Shown here one piece after another: positions 46,284 through 55,423 of a stretch of DNA of 64,000 bases. The stretch comes from Mycolicibacterium peregrinum (GTDB lineage: Bacteria; Actinomycetota; Actinomycetes; Mycobacteriales; Mycobacteriaceae): positions 124,001 to 188,000 of the forward strand of contig NZ_LZSO01000028.1 in NCBI RefSeq assembly GCF_001665785.1, read 5' to 3'. A program made the translations under genes and the position numbers. The notes beneath the pieces were generated by a model. The model worked only from the letters and a program-made list of their open reading frames with translations, did no database searches and was not told the origin of the DNA. How positions within the stretch are numbered: position 1 is the first letter of the stretch; each line of letters opens with the position of its first letter.

Positions 46284-47161
46284 CCGTCGTGGTCGGCTAC
46301 CTCGCCGGCAAGGGCGGCGCGTCGGCACTGCATCTCGCCGTCGGTGCGGCCCGCACCCTCAACACCTCGCTGGCAGTGGCCACCGTCGTCCCCCGGCCGT
46401 GGCTGACGCCGTCACCGGCCCGCGTCGACGCCGAATATGCCGAGTACGCAGCCCAGTTGGCGGCATCCTCGGCCGAGCAGGCACGCCAGCACGTGGCTGC
46501 GCTCGACGACCGCCTCGACGTCAGCTTCCACAAGTTCGCACACCGTTCGGTGTCCGGCGGCCTGTTGGAGGCGGTCGCCGAACTCGATGCCGAGCTGCTC
46601 GTCCTCGGCTCGGCATCTGAGGGCCGGTTGGGCCAGGTGGTGGTGGGCTCGACCGCGGATCGGCTGCTGCACTCCTGCCCGGTCCCGCTGGCGATCAGCC
46701 CCCGCGGCTACCGGCGGCCGAAATCCGGTGCGCTGGCCCGCATCACGTTCGCCTACCCGGGCACCCCCGAAGCGGTTTCCGTCGTCCAGCGGGTGACCGA
46801 CCTGAGCCGGCGTCTCGATACACCCATGCGCATGGTTACTTTCGCGGTCCGGGGCCGCAACATGTATCCACCGACCGTCGGGCTGCACGCCGAGGACGCG
46901 ATCCTGCAGGAGTGGGCGAAACAGGCCCAGCAGGCGATGACCCGGTTGAAGGACGACAAGTTCATCGGCGACGAGGTGGAACTCCAGGTCGTCACCGGCA
47001 ACGACTGGAGCGAGGCCCTCGACGCCGTCGACTGGCTCGAGGGCGAGATCCTGGCCATCGGAACCTCGCCGGGTAGCGCCGTGGCCCGGGTCTTCCTGGG
47101 CTCACACGGATCAAAGATCCTGCGGCACAGCCCGGTTCCGGTTCTCGTCCTCCCGGGCTGA
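46280..47161 (+). CDS. Tandem universal stress protein (Usp)
   Basis: The 293-residue protein carries two Usp domains. The first ends with the ATP-binding pattern G-x2-G-x9-G-S/T (ASEGRLGQVVVGSTADRLL), the second with SHGSKILRHSPVPVLVLP. Usp proteins bind ATP and adjust growth or stress physiology. It is the last gene of the arginine module, the same position as Rv2319c. Confidence 0.9.
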   Translation: MTVVVGYLAGKGGASALHLAVGAARTLNTSLAVATVVPRPWLTPSPARVDAEYAEYAAQLAASSAEQARQHVAALDDRLDVSFHKFAHRSVSGGLLEAVAELDAELLVLGSASEGRLGQVVVGSTADRLLHSCPVPLAISPRGYRRPKSGALARITFAYPGTPEAVSVVQRVTDLSRRLDTPMRMVTFAVRGRNMYPPTVGLHAEDAILQEWAKQAQQAMTRLKDDKFIGDEVELQVVTGNDWSEALDAVDWLEGEILAIGTSPGSAVARVFLGSHGSKILRHSPVPVLVLPG

Positions 47162-47167
47162 GTCCGC

Positions 47168-47226
47168 CGAGCAGACATAAAACTGCCCATTTCCGGCGAG
47201 GAAATGGGCAGTTTTGTGTCTGCTCG
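47168..47226. terminator. Long hairpin terminator between convergent genes, shared outer arm
   Basis: A 27-bp stem (47168-47194 with 47200-47226) is fully paired apart from one G-U-type wobble, with loop GGCGA. It lies 6 bp after the Usp stop and 7 bp before the convergent SDR stop. The outer arm CGAGCAGACA matches the hairpin at 40729-40790 while the inner stem differs. Confidence 0.7.
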
Positions 47227-47233
47227 CGAGTGG

Positions 47234-48088
47234 TCAGTACTTGAGCACGCCGCGGTCCACGGCGATCTGGCTGCCCGACAGGGTGGCCGAACCGTCACCG
47301 GCCAGCCAGGCCACGACGTCGGCGACCTCTTCGGGCGCCATGAACGCCGCGAGTCCCTCGTTCTTGCCGTCGGTCACCTTGTGATACGGCATCGGGGCGA
47401 AGCTGTGCAGGAAGCTCGGGAACTTGGAGAAGATCTCGGCCATCGCCTCCGGCTCGATCATCGGAGTGTCGATCGAGTAGGGATGGATCGAGTTGACCCG
47501 GATGCCGAATTCGCCCACCTCGAGAGCCAGCGTGTTGGTCAGGGCCACCAGCCCGTGTTTGGAGGCAGCGTAGTGACCGTTGCCCGGGGTGGCTTTCACA
47601 CCGGCCGAGGAGCTGACGATGATGATCGATCCGCCGTTGCCCGCCTCGATCATGGCGGGCACCGCGGCCCGGATGGTCCGCCAGGTGCCGTTGAGGTTGA
47701 CGTCGATGACGGTGTCGAACTGCTCGGGGCTCAGCTCCCACAACCGGCCCCAGCTCAGTACACCGGCGTTGGCCACCACGATGTCGAGCCGGCCGAACTG
47801 CTCGACGCCATCGGCCACCACCTGCTGCTGGGCCGCCAGGTCGCGGATGTCGACCTCACGAGCGAGCACCTTGCGTCCGGCGGCCTCCACGGCGGCAACG
47901 GTCTCGGCCAGCTCCTCCGATGTCGCGGCCGGATAGGTGATCGTGCCGTCGACGGGCCGGCAGACATCGATCGCGATGATGTCGGCGCCCTCGTTGGCCA
48001 ACCGCACCGCGTGCGCACGCCCCTGTCCGCGTGCAGCGCCGGTGACGAATGCCACGCGACCTTCCAATGTTCCGTTACCTGCCGCCAT
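47234..48088 (-). CDS. Mycofactocin-dependent short-chain dehydrogenase (SDR)
   Basis: The 284-residue protein has the cofactor motif TGAARGQGRAHA (16-27), NAG (107-109) and the catalytic Ser160, Tyr173 and Lys177. The segment after the second strand, with YPAATSEELAETVAAVEAAG and GRKVLAREVDIRD, is the insert that marks the mycofactocin-associated SDR subfamily (TIGR03971 type), which keeps NAD bound and recycles it with mycofactocin. Its location near mft fits; in M. tuberculosis order it corresponds to Rv0687. Confidence 0.9.
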   Translation of the reverse strand: MAAGNGTLEGRVAFVTGAARGQGRAHAVRLANEGADIIAIDVCRPVDGTITYPAATSEELAETVAAVEAAGRKVLAREVDIRDLAAQQQVVADGVEQFGRLDIVVANAGVLSWGRLWELSPEQFDTVIDVNLNGTWRTIRAAVPAMIEAGNGGSIIIVSSSAGVKATPGNGHYAASKHGLVALTNTLALEVGEFGIRVNSIHPYSIDTPMIEPEAMAEIFSKFPSFLHSFAPMPYHKVTDGKNEGLAAFMAPEEVADVVAWLAGDGSATLSGSQIAVDRGVLKY

Positions 48089-48224
48089 CCCGGGGTCCTT
48101 TCAGTGAGCCTGGCCACAGGCTAACAGCAGAAGTAGAACGTGTTCCTGGCTGATACCGATCAGCGGGAAGACCGCCGATCGGGGCTGGTCACCCGGTACC
48201 TCCGTGAGCTCATCCACCGCTGGA

Positions 48225-49085
48225 TCAGAGATCGGCGATGATCTGCTGTCGTTTGGCCGTGTATTCGTCTTCGCTGACAGCGCCCGTGGCACGCAGGGTC
48301 TCCAGTTCCTGAAGGCGTTGAGCGGTCGACGGTGCCGGCGGAGCCATGAAGGGGGCCGCCGAGGGTGTGGCAGCCGAGGGCGCCGGCGCCTGTTGCGCGG
48401 CCGATGAGCGCTCGCGCGAAGAGTATGTCGCCGCGCGCCGCACGACGGCTTGGACCTGTTCGCGGGCCGCCGGGTTGGCCCGCAGATCGACCATGTTGTT
48501 GATGGCGATGCCGTGAGACTTGAGGACCTGCAGGATCTCCATCAGCGGGCCGGACTGACCGGTGAGGTCGTAGGTCTTGTTCTCCTCCGCGATCGTGAAC
48601 GTCGCGGGCATCAGACCGCTGACCAGACTGCTTCTCTCCCAATCGATCCGGTACTCGTTGGTGGTCGGGTCCACCAGGGCGACCAGTTTGCGGTTGGTGA
48701 TCATCGGGAGCCGCGACACCGATGCCAGCACGCGATCCTGAGTGGCGAACGGTGCAATGCCGGGTCCCGAGATCTGCAGGTCCAGCTTCACCAAAGGCTG
48801 CTCGTTGATGCGGGTGCCGGTCTCGTGGATGCCGGTGACCTGGGCCAGGGCCAGCACGCCGACCTGTTCGAGTTTCTCGTTCTGCGCCGCCGATTTCGAA
48901 CCGGCGGCCGTGATCCCCAGCGCGATCAGGATGTCGATCGCGGTGATCAACAGGCCGGCCCAGAACATCCACTTCATCATCGGATCACCGCCCGCGACGA
49001 AGTAGATGACCAGGAAGATCGGACCGACGATGCCACACAGCAGCACGAAGGCCTGAATGCGTACGTACCGCCAGAAAGTGGACAT
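48225..49085 (-). CDS. Membrane protein with C-terminal SHOCT domain (Rv0686-like position)
   Basis: From ATG 49085 (ribosome-binding site GGAG) the product has 286 residues. Two membrane segments lie in the first 65 residues (VLLCGIVGPIFLVIYFVAGG, MFWAGLLITAIDILIALGI). A beta-rich middle, a Pro/Ala linker and a C-terminal SHOCT motif (LQELETLRATGAVSEDEYTA) follow. SHOCT is a short oligomerisation module. No enzymatic function is visible; the orthologous position next to tuf is conserved in mycobacteria. Confidence 0.7.
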   Translation of the reverse strand: MSTFWRYVRIQAFVLLCGIVGPIFLVIYFVAGGDPMMKWMFWAGLLITAIDILIALGITAAGSKSAAQNEKLEQVGVLALAQVTGIHETGTRINEQPLVKLDLQISGPGIAPFATQDRVLASVSRLPMITNRKLVALVDPTTNEYRIDWERSSLVSGLMPATFTIAEENKTYDLTGQSGPLMEILQVLKSHGIAINNMVDLRANPAAREQVQAVVRRAATYSSRERSSAAQQAPAPSAATPSAAPFMAPPAPSTAQRLQELETLRATGAVSEDEYTAKRQQIIADL

Positions 49086-49141
49086 CGCAGGCTCCTGCCG
49101 TCGGTTGGGCGCCATCAGATTAGCGCCAACAGCCGCCGAGA

Positions 49142-49987
49142 TCAGGAGTGAACGACTCCATCCGTCGACCCGCCCACCGGCACGGTCTGCTGCTGCATCG
49201 GCGACGGGCCCAGCATCCGGTACAGCGGCCAGGTCCAGCGGTAGCCGCCGCCGCTCGAACGGGCATAGCTGGTGTGCACGGCGATCGCGGTCGCCGTCAC
49301 TTCTTCGGCGTCCGAATCGTAGTCACAGACCGCGTCACCGCGATCACACACGCTGATCGTGCGACTGCCGACCGAGGGCGACATCGGGCCAGGAGCATGG
49401 GCCAGGATCGGCCAGTCCTGCGCGACACCCTTCCTGGTGCTCACTGCGGTGGCCGTGCCCAGGTTCACGGTGGGATCGGCCGGCAGGCGGTCACCGTCGG
49501 CGACCAACAGCGCCGCAGCCAGATTCGGGCTGCCCGCCAAGCCGGCCAGGTTACGGTGGACCACCATCGCGCCCTGCGAATACCCGGCGAGTACGACCTC
49601 GCTGGAGGGGCACTGCTGGGTGAACGCCGCGTATTGGTTCCCCAGCGCCGCCACCCCGGCGTCGACACTGCTCATGAAACCGCCCCAGCCCAGCAGATCG
49701 CCGTCCGCCGGCACCGGGGCCGCCGGGTATGCCACCGCTTCGGCCGTAATCGTCCGACCGTCCTGCTGCACCCACTGGGACAGATCACGCAGCGAGTTGT
49801 AGACCACCCGGCCCATGCCGGCGTCGACCGTGGGATCGTCACGCTCACCCGAACCGGCGACGCCGATCCAGTGCACGTCCGGGCATCCCGGCGCTGCCTG
49901 CGCCACGCCCGCCGCAAATCCGACCGCCGTGCCGGCCAGCACGACAGCCGAAGCCGCCGCGGCCAATGCCCATATCCGTCGCACCAT
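49142..49987 (-). CDS. Secreted cutinase-family hydrolase
   Basis: From ATG 49987 the product has 281 residues with a signal peptide (about residues 1-31, AQAAP cleavage). The serine esterase elbow is GYSQGA (Ser137), the Asp lies in VCDRGDAVCDYD and the His in AVHTSYA, with the paired cysteines of cutinases. Mycobacterial cutinase-like proteins hydrolyse esters, phospholipids or mycolate esters at the envelope. A TTG four codons upstream is possible. Confidence 0.9.
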   Translation of the reverse strand: MVRRIWALAAAASAVVLAGTAVGFAAGVAQAAPGCPDVHWIGVAGSGERDDPTVDAGMGRVVYNSLRDLSQWVQQDGRTITAEAVAYPAAPVPADGDLLGWGGFMSSVDAGVAALGNQYAAFTQQCPSSEVVLAGYSQGAMVVHRNLAGLAGSPNLAAALLVADGDRLPADPTVNLGTATAVSTRKGVAQDWPILAHAPGPMSPSVGSRTISVCDRGDAVCDYDSDAEEVTATAIAVHTSYARSSGGGYRWTWPLYRMLGPSPMQQQTVPVGGSTDGVVHS

Positions 49988-50084
49988 GTCCGTCCCCAAC
50001 CCGTGTAGCTCACCTATGCAATGAAGATCGTCTCACTTATCACAGCCGTTACACCGGACCCAGCAAGAACACACCGGAAATACA

Positions 50085-50118
50085 AAAGCGGCGCTCACCC
50101 GGAGGTGAGCGCCGCTTT
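50085..50118 (-). terminator. Intrinsic terminator of the str operon
   Basis: An inverted repeat with arms AAAGCGGCGCTCACC and GGTGAGCGCCGCTTT around a 4-nt loop lies 17 bp beyond the tuf stop. Read leftwards it ends in TTTT. Confidence 0.85.
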
Positions 50119-50134
50119 CGCGTGCTAGGTCAGA

Positions 50135-51325
50135 TCACTTGATGATCTTGGTAACGCGGCCGGCGCCGACGGTACGGCCACCCTCGCGGATCGCGAAGCG
50201 CAGGCCCTCGTCCATGGCGACGGGCTGGATCAGCTTGACGGAGATGTCGGTGTTGTCACCGGGCATCACCATCTCGGTGCCCTCGGGAAGGGTCACCACG
50301 CCGGTCACGTCCGTGGTACGGAAGTAGAACTGCGGACGGTAGTTGTTGAAGAACGGCGTGTGGCGGCCACCCTCGTCCTTGGACAGGATGTAGACGCTGC
50401 CCTCGAACTCGGTGTGCGGGGTGGTGGTGCCGGGCTTGACCACAACCTGGCCACGCTCGACGTCCTCGCGCTTGATGCCACGAACCAGCAGACCGACGTT
50501 GTCGCCCGCCTGGCCCTGGTCGAGCAGCTTGCGGAACATCTCCACACCGGTGACGGTGGTCTTGGTCGTGGTCGGGCGGATGCCGACGATCTCGACCTCT
50601 TCGTTGACGTTGATCACGCCACGCTCGACGCGACCGGTCACCACGGTGCCACGACCGGTGATGGTGAAGACGTCCTCGACGGGCATCAGGAACGGCTTGT
50701 CGGTCTCGCGAACCGGATCCGGGATCGACTCGTCGACGGCCTCCATGAGGTCCTCAACCGACTTGACCCACTTCGGGTCGCCCTCGAGCGCCTTCAGCGC
50801 GGAGACGCGGATAACCGGGGCATCCTCGTCGAACTCCTGGGCGGCCAGCAGTTCGCGGACCTCCATCTCGACGAGCTCGAGGAGCTCCTCGTCGTCGACC
50901 ATGTCCGACTTGTTCAGCGCCACGAGGATGTAGGGCACACCCACCTGACGGCCCAGCAGAACGTGCTCGCGGGTCTGCGGCATCGGGCCGTCGGTCGCGG
51001 CGACCACCAGGATCGCGCCGTCCATCTGGGCGGCACCGGTGATCATGTTCTTGATGTAGTCGGCGTGACCGGGGGCGTCCACGTGGGCGTAGTGCCGCTT
51101 CTCGGTCTGGTACTCCACGTGGGAGATGTTGATCGTGATGCCGCGCTGACGCTCTTCAGGCGCATTGTCGATCTGGTCGAATGCGCGCGATTCGTTCAAA
51201 TCGGGGTACTTGTCGTGCAGAACCTTGGTGATTGCTGCAGTCAGCGTCGTCTTGCCGTGGTCAACGTGACCGATGGTCCCGATGTTGACGTGCGGCTTCG
51301 TCCGCTCGAACTTCGCCTTCGCCAC
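50135..51325 (-). CDS. tuf: Elongation factor Tu
   Basis: The 396-residue GTPase has GHVDHGKTT, DAPGHADY and NKSDM, and the domain 2/3 sequence of EF-Tu (TGRGTVVTGRVERG, TPHTEFEGSVYILSKDEGGR). It delivers aminoacyl-tRNA to the ribosome. It is the last gene of the str operon, 87 bp after fusA. Confidence 0.99.
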   Translation of the reverse strand: MAKAKFERTKPHVNIGTIGHVDHGKTTLTAAITKVLHDKYPDLNESRAFDQIDNAPEERQRGITINISHVEYQTEKRHYAHVDAPGHADYIKNMITGAAQMDGAILVVAATDGPMPQTREHVLLGRQVGVPYILVALNKSDMVDDEELLELVEMEVRELLAAQEFDEDAPVIRVSALKALEGDPKWVKSVEDLMEAVDESIPDPVRETDKPFLMPVEDVFTITGRGTVVTGRVERGVINVNEEVEIVGIRPTTTKTTVTGVEMFRKLLDQGQAGDNVGLLVRGIKREDVERGQVVVKPGTTTPHTEFEGSVYILSKDEGGRHTPFFNNYRPQFYFRTTDVTGVVTLPEGTEMVMPGDNTDISVKLIQPVAMDEGLRFAIREGGRTVGAGRVTKIIK

Positions 51326-51412
51326 TGTGGTGTCCTCCTGGACTTGTTGGTGCTTTGGTTAAAGCAATGATGATGTGTTCAGTTGTGAGCCGCGACAGTT
51401 GCCGCGACGAGC

Positions 51413-53515
51413 TTACTGACCCGTCGCCTTCGCGATGATCTCCTTCGACACGTTCGCCGGAACCTCGGCGTACGAGTCGAACACCATGGAGTAGTTAGCC
51501 CGGCCCTGGGTCTTCGACCGAAGGTCGCCGACGTAGCCGAACATCTCCGACAGCGGCACCTGCGCCTTGACGACACGCGCACCGCTGCGCTCCTCCATGG
51601 CCTGGATCTGACCACGGCGGGAGTTCAGGTCGCCGATCACGTCACCCATGTAGTCCTCGGGTGTAATGACCTCGACAGCCATGATGGGTTCCAGGATGAC
51701 CGGCTGAGCCGCCTGAGCGGCCTTCTTCAGCACCTGCGAACCCGCCACCTTGAACGCCATTTCCGAGGAGTCGACCTCGTGGTAGGCGCCGTCAAGCAGC
51801 GTCACCTTGATGTTCACCAGCGGGTAGCCGGCCAACACGCCGTACTGCATGGCGTCCTGCGCACCGGCATCCACCGAAGGGATGTACTCGCGCGGGATGC
51901 GGCCACCGGTGACCTTGTTCTCGAACTCGTAGGTGGCACCGTCCTCGCCGACAAACGGCTCGAGGTCGATGAGCACCTTCGCGAACTGGCCGGAGCCACC
52001 CGTCTGCTTCTTGTGGGTGAATTCGACCTTCTCCACCTTGCGGCGGATGGTCTCGCGGTAGGCCACCTGGGGCTTACCGACGTTGGCCTCAACCTTGAAC
52101 TCGCGACGCATGCGGTCCACCAGGATGTCCAGGTGCAGTTCGCCCATACCGCCGATGACGGTCTGGCCGGTCTCCTGGTCCAGGTGCACCTTGAAGGTCG
52201 GATCCTCTTCGGCGAGCTTCTGGATCGCGGTGCCCAGCTTCTCCTGGTCACTCTTGGTCTTGGGCTCGATGGCCACCTCGATCACCGGATCGGGGAAGGT
52301 CATCGACTCCAGCACGACCTGCTGGTTCGGATCGCACAGGGTGTCACCGGTGGTGGTGTCCTTCAGACCGATCACGGCGTAGATGTGACCAGCGGAGGCC
52401 GACTCGACCGGGTTCTCCTTGTTGGCGTGCATCTGGAACAGCTTGCCCAGCCGCTCCTTCTTGCCCTTGGTGGCGTTGATGACCTGCGCACCGGACTCGA
52501 CCTTGCCCGAGTACACGCGCACGTAGGTGAGCTTGCCGAAGAAGGGGTGCACGGCGATCTTGAACGCCAGGGCGGCGAACGGCTCGTCGGTGGACGGCTT
52601 GCGCAGAACCTCTTCGTCCTCCTTGCCGGGGACGTGGCCCTTGACGGACTCGACATCCAGCGGCGACGGGAGGTAGTCGATGACGGCGTCCAGCATCGGC
52701 TGCACACCCTTGTTCTTGAACGCGCTGCCACACAGCACCGGGTACAGCTCGCTGGCCACGGTCAGCTTGCGGATGGCGCCCTTGATCTCGTCGATCGTGA
52801 GCTCTTCGCCGCCGAGGTACTTCTCCAGAAGCGCCTCGTCGGTCTCGGCGACCGTGTCCAGCAGCTCGCTGCGGTACTCGGCGGCCTTGTCGGCCAGATC
52901 CGCGGGGATCTCGACGGTCTCGTAGCTCTCACCGAGCTTGGTCTCGCCGCGCCACACCTTGGCGTTCATCTCGACCAGGTCGATGATGCCCTCGAAGTCG
53001 TTCTCGGCACCGATCGGCAGCTGGATCACCAGCGGCTTGGCGCCGAGGCGGTCCTTGATGGTCTGCACGGTGAAGTAGAAGTCCGCGCCGAGCTTGTCCA
53101 TCTTGTTGACGAAGCAGATCCGGGGCACGTCGTACTTGTCGGCCTGACGCCACACCTGCTCGGACTGGGGCTCAACACCCTCCTTGCCGTCGAAGACGGC
53201 AACGGCACCATCGAGCACACGCAGGCTGCGCTCCACCTCAACGGTGAAGTCGACGTGCCCGGGGGTGTCGATGATGTTGATCTGGTTGTTGTTCCAGAAG
53301 CAGGTGACGGCTGCGGAGGTGATGGTGATACCACGCTCCTGCTCCTGCTCCATCCAGTCGGTGGTGGAGGCACCGTCGTGCGTCTCACCGATCTTGTAAT
53401 TGACGCCGGTGTAATAGAGGATGCGCTCGGTCGTCGTCGTCTTGCCGGCGTCGATGTGCGCCATGATGCCGATGTTGCGGACCTTGTTCAGGTCAGTCAG
53501 CACGTCCTGTGCCAC
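51413..53515 (-). CDS. fusA: Elongation factor G
   Basis: The 700-residue GTPase has AHIDAGKTTTTER, DTPGHVDF and NKMDKLG, and the EF-G domains II-V (e.g. GGMGELHLDILVDRMRREF, GGRIPREYIPSVDAG). It drives translocation and, with RRF, recycling. It lies 87 bp after rpsG. Confidence 0.99.
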   Translation of the reverse strand: MAQDVLTDLNKVRNIGIMAHIDAGKTTTTERILYYTGVNYKIGETHDGASTTDWMEQEQERGITITSAAVTCFWNNNQINIIDTPGHVDFTVEVERSLRVLDGAVAVFDGKEGVEPQSEQVWRQADKYDVPRICFVNKMDKLGADFYFTVQTIKDRLGAKPLVIQLPIGAENDFEGIIDLVEMNAKVWRGETKLGESYETVEIPADLADKAAEYRSELLDTVAETDEALLEKYLGGEELTIDEIKGAIRKLTVASELYPVLCGSAFKNKGVQPMLDAVIDYLPSPLDVESVKGHVPGKEDEEVLRKPSTDEPFAALAFKIAVHPFFGKLTYVRVYSGKVESGAQVINATKGKKERLGKLFQMHANKENPVESASAGHIYAVIGLKDTTTGDTLCDPNQQVVLESMTFPDPVIEVAIEPKTKSDQEKLGTAIQKLAEEDPTFKVHLDQETGQTVIGGMGELHLDILVDRMRREFKVEANVGKPQVAYRETIRRKVEKVEFTHKKQTGGSGQFAKVLIDLEPFVGEDGATYEFENKVTGGRIPREYIPSVDAGAQDAMQYGVLAGYPLVNIKVTLLDGAYHEVDSSEMAFKVAGSQVLKKAAQAAQPVILEPIMAVEVITPEDYMGDVIGDLNSRRGQIQAMEERSGARVVKAQVPLSEMFGYVGDLRSKTQGRANYSMVFDSYAEVPANVSKEIIAKATGQ

Positions 53516-53602
53516 GGAAGTCTTCCCAACTCTTTCGCTTGCTTGATTAGGTGTTCGATTGCGCGCGTACCGGCACCCGACGCTGGATGCCGGGCGCGGG
53601 TA

Positions 53603-54073
53603 TCACCAGCGGTAGTGCGCGAAAGCCCGGTTCGCTTCGGCCATCTTGTGAGTGTCCTCACGGCGCTTCACAGCTGCACCCAGACCGTTGCTCGCATCCA
53701 GGATCTCGTTGGCGAGGCGCTCGATCATGGTCTTCTCGCGACGGGCCTTGGAGAAGCTGACCAGCCAGCGCAGAGCCAGGGTGGTGGAGCGATCGGGGCG
53801 GACCTCGACCGGAACCTGGTAGGTGGCACCACCGACGCGGCGGCTACGCACCTCGAGGGCGGGCTTGACGTTGTCGAGCGCGCGCTTGAGGGTGACGACC
53901 GGATCGGTGCCGGTCTTGTCGCGAGCCTGCTCCAGCGCACCGTAGACGATGCGCTCCGCCAGTGACTTCTTGCCGTCCAGCAGAACCTTGTTGACCAGCT
54001 GGGTGACCAGCTGCGACCCGTAGACCGGATCGTTGACCAACGGACGCTTCGGCGCGGGACCCTTGCGCGGCAT
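53603..54073 (-). CDS. rpsG: 30S ribosomal protein S7
   Basis: The 156-residue protein starts MPRKGPAPKRPLVNDPVYGS and contains the S7 core VNKVLLDGKKSLAERIVYGA. It organises the 30S head. The ATG shares one base with the rpsL stop. Confidence 0.99.
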   Translation of the reverse strand: MPRKGPAPKRPLVNDPVYGSQLVTQLVNKVLLDGKKSLAERIVYGALEQARDKTGTDPVVTLKRALDNVKPALEVRSRRVGGATYQVPVEVRPDRSTTLALRWLVSFSKARREKTMIERLANEILDASNGLGAAVKRREDTHKMAEANRAFAHYRW

Positions 54074-54447
54074 CAGCTCTTCTCCTTCTTGGCGCCGTAG
54101 CGGCTACGGGCCTGCTTGCGGTTCTTGACGCCCTGGGTGTCCAGCGACCCGCGGATGATCTTGTAACGGACACCCGGAAGGTCCTTTACACGACCGCCGC
54201 GCACCAGCACCATCGAGTGCTCCTGCAGGTTGTGGCCTTCACCGGGGATGTAGGCGGTGACCTCAACCCCACTGGTCAGCTTGACGCGCGCGACCTTGCG
54301 AAGCGCCGAGTTCGGCTTCTTCGGGGTGGTGGTGTACACGCGAGTGCACACGCCACGGCGCTGCGGGCTGCCCTTGAGGGCCGCGGTCTTGACCTTCGCG
54401 ACCTTGTCGCGGCGACCCTTGCGGACCAGCTGGTTGATGGTTGGCAT
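54073..54447 (-). CDS. rpsL: 30S ribosomal protein S12
   Basis: The 124-residue protein starts MPTINQLVRKGRRDKVAKVK. Lys43 (TTPKKPNSALRK) and Lys88 (GGRVKDLPGVRYK) are the wild-type residues, so the common streptomycin-resistance changes are absent. S12 takes part in decoding. It is the first gene of the str operon; I saw no confident promoter in the roughly 270 bp upstream. Confidence 0.99.
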   Translation of the reverse strand: MPTINQLVRKGRRDKVAKVKTAALKGSPQRRGVCTRVYTTTPKKPNSALRKVARVKLTSGVEVTAYIPGEGHNLQEHSMVLVRGGRVKDLPGVRYKIIRGSLDTQGVKNRKQARSRYGAKKEKS

Positions 54448-54719
54448 GTACCGGCTTTCTCTGTGTTGCTCTCTACTGTTCTAAGTCTCTGTACTGCAGT
54501 TATCCCCCGGGCCGCGTACCCCGCGTCCGGGCGTGTCGCACGTGCTTAACACCGGTGGAATTCCGATGCGTGTTAGACATGCAGATTGGCCCGGCGTGCG
54601 GGCACGCTTGCGAAACACTCAGCCGCAGGCGTCTTCCGGCCAGGCACGATCTACCACGATACCAGGGCTGGCCTCATCGAACCAAACCCGCTCACGACGA
54701 CCTATTCCCAGGTCAGACG

Positions 54720-55343
54720 CTACGACTCTCGCTGCCCCATACCTGCGGCCAGTCGTCGCAGCATATCGGTGAATACCGCATCGGTGTCGATATCGTCCAT
54801 AACCCCCGTCATTTCCAGGAGTACGAAGCCGTGCAGAGCCGACCAGAACTGCAATGCGGCGTAGAAGGCATCCTCGCCTTCCAGCCCATAAGACGTCAGC
54901 ACCTCGATGACCGGGCCGGCTGCGGCCCTGGTGGCAGCTGAGTACTCGGGATCGTCACCGCCGAACGGCATCCGGGTGAATGCCGAGTACCGACCGGGAT
55001 GGTGATGGGCATAGCTGCGATAGGCGCTGGCCATCACCGACACGGCATCGTCACGGGTGCGGCCGGAACCGACGGTGTTGAGCATCTCGATGATGTCGTC
55101 GATCACGCGCATACGGACCGTGCGTCGCAGGTCGTCCAGGCTGTCCACATGGTTGTAGAGCGACGGACCCTTCGTGCCGAGCTGGTTGGCCAGGGCATTG
55201 ATGGTCAGCGCGTCCCAACCCTCACGGTCCAGGAACGTCAACGCCGCATTGACAATCGCGTCACGGCTGAGCTTCGTCGTCCGCGCCGGCCGTGATGGGG
55301 AACGTCGAGTGCCAGCCGCCTGTGGCTCCGGCCGAGCTGACAT
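54720..55343 (-). CDS. TetR-family transcriptional regulator (Rv0681-like)
   Basis: The 207-residue protein has an N-terminal HTH (LSRDAIVNAALTFLDREGWD, ALANQLGTKGPSLYNHVDSL) and a C-terminal TetR_C_33-like domain. A basic N-terminal tail of about 25 residues precedes the HTH. It holds the same position near rpsL as Rv0681 in M. tuberculosis. A perfect palindrome lies 28 bp upstream. Confidence 0.88.
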   Translation of the reverse strand: MSARPEPQAAGTRRSPSRPARTTKLSRDAIVNAALTFLDREGWDALTINALANQLGTKGPSLYNHVDSLDDLRRTVRMRVIDDIIEMLNTVGSGRTRDDAVSVMASAYRSYAHHHPGRYSAFTRMPFGGDDPEYSAATRAAAGPVIEVLTSYGLEGEDAFYAALQFWSALHGFVLLEMTGVMDDIDTDAVFTDMLRRLAAGMGQRES

Positions 55344-55371
55344 GTAGGTACTGCCTTCGAGTCGATGTGAT

Positions 55372-55391
55372 CGACCCCACCGTTGGGGTCG
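55372..55391. promoter_or_regulatory. Perfect palindrome upstream of the TetR gene
   Basis: CGACCCCA-CCGT-TGGGGTCG is a perfect 8-4-8 inverted repeat. It lies 28 bp before the tetR start and 32 bp after the stop of the lipoprotein gene upstream. Without a T-run it is more likely an operator than a terminator; both are possible. Confidence 0.45.
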
Positions 55392-55423
55392 CCGTGAAAC
55401 TCTAGCCCCTCAGACAGCGCAGA

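Noticed and set aside
51779..53965. 728-codon plus-strand frame
   Set aside because: Antisense to fusA and rpsG; no motifs.
54448..54719. Promoter for the str operon
   Set aside because: Several -10-like strings are present but none has a convincing -35 at 16-18 bp, so no promoter was listed.
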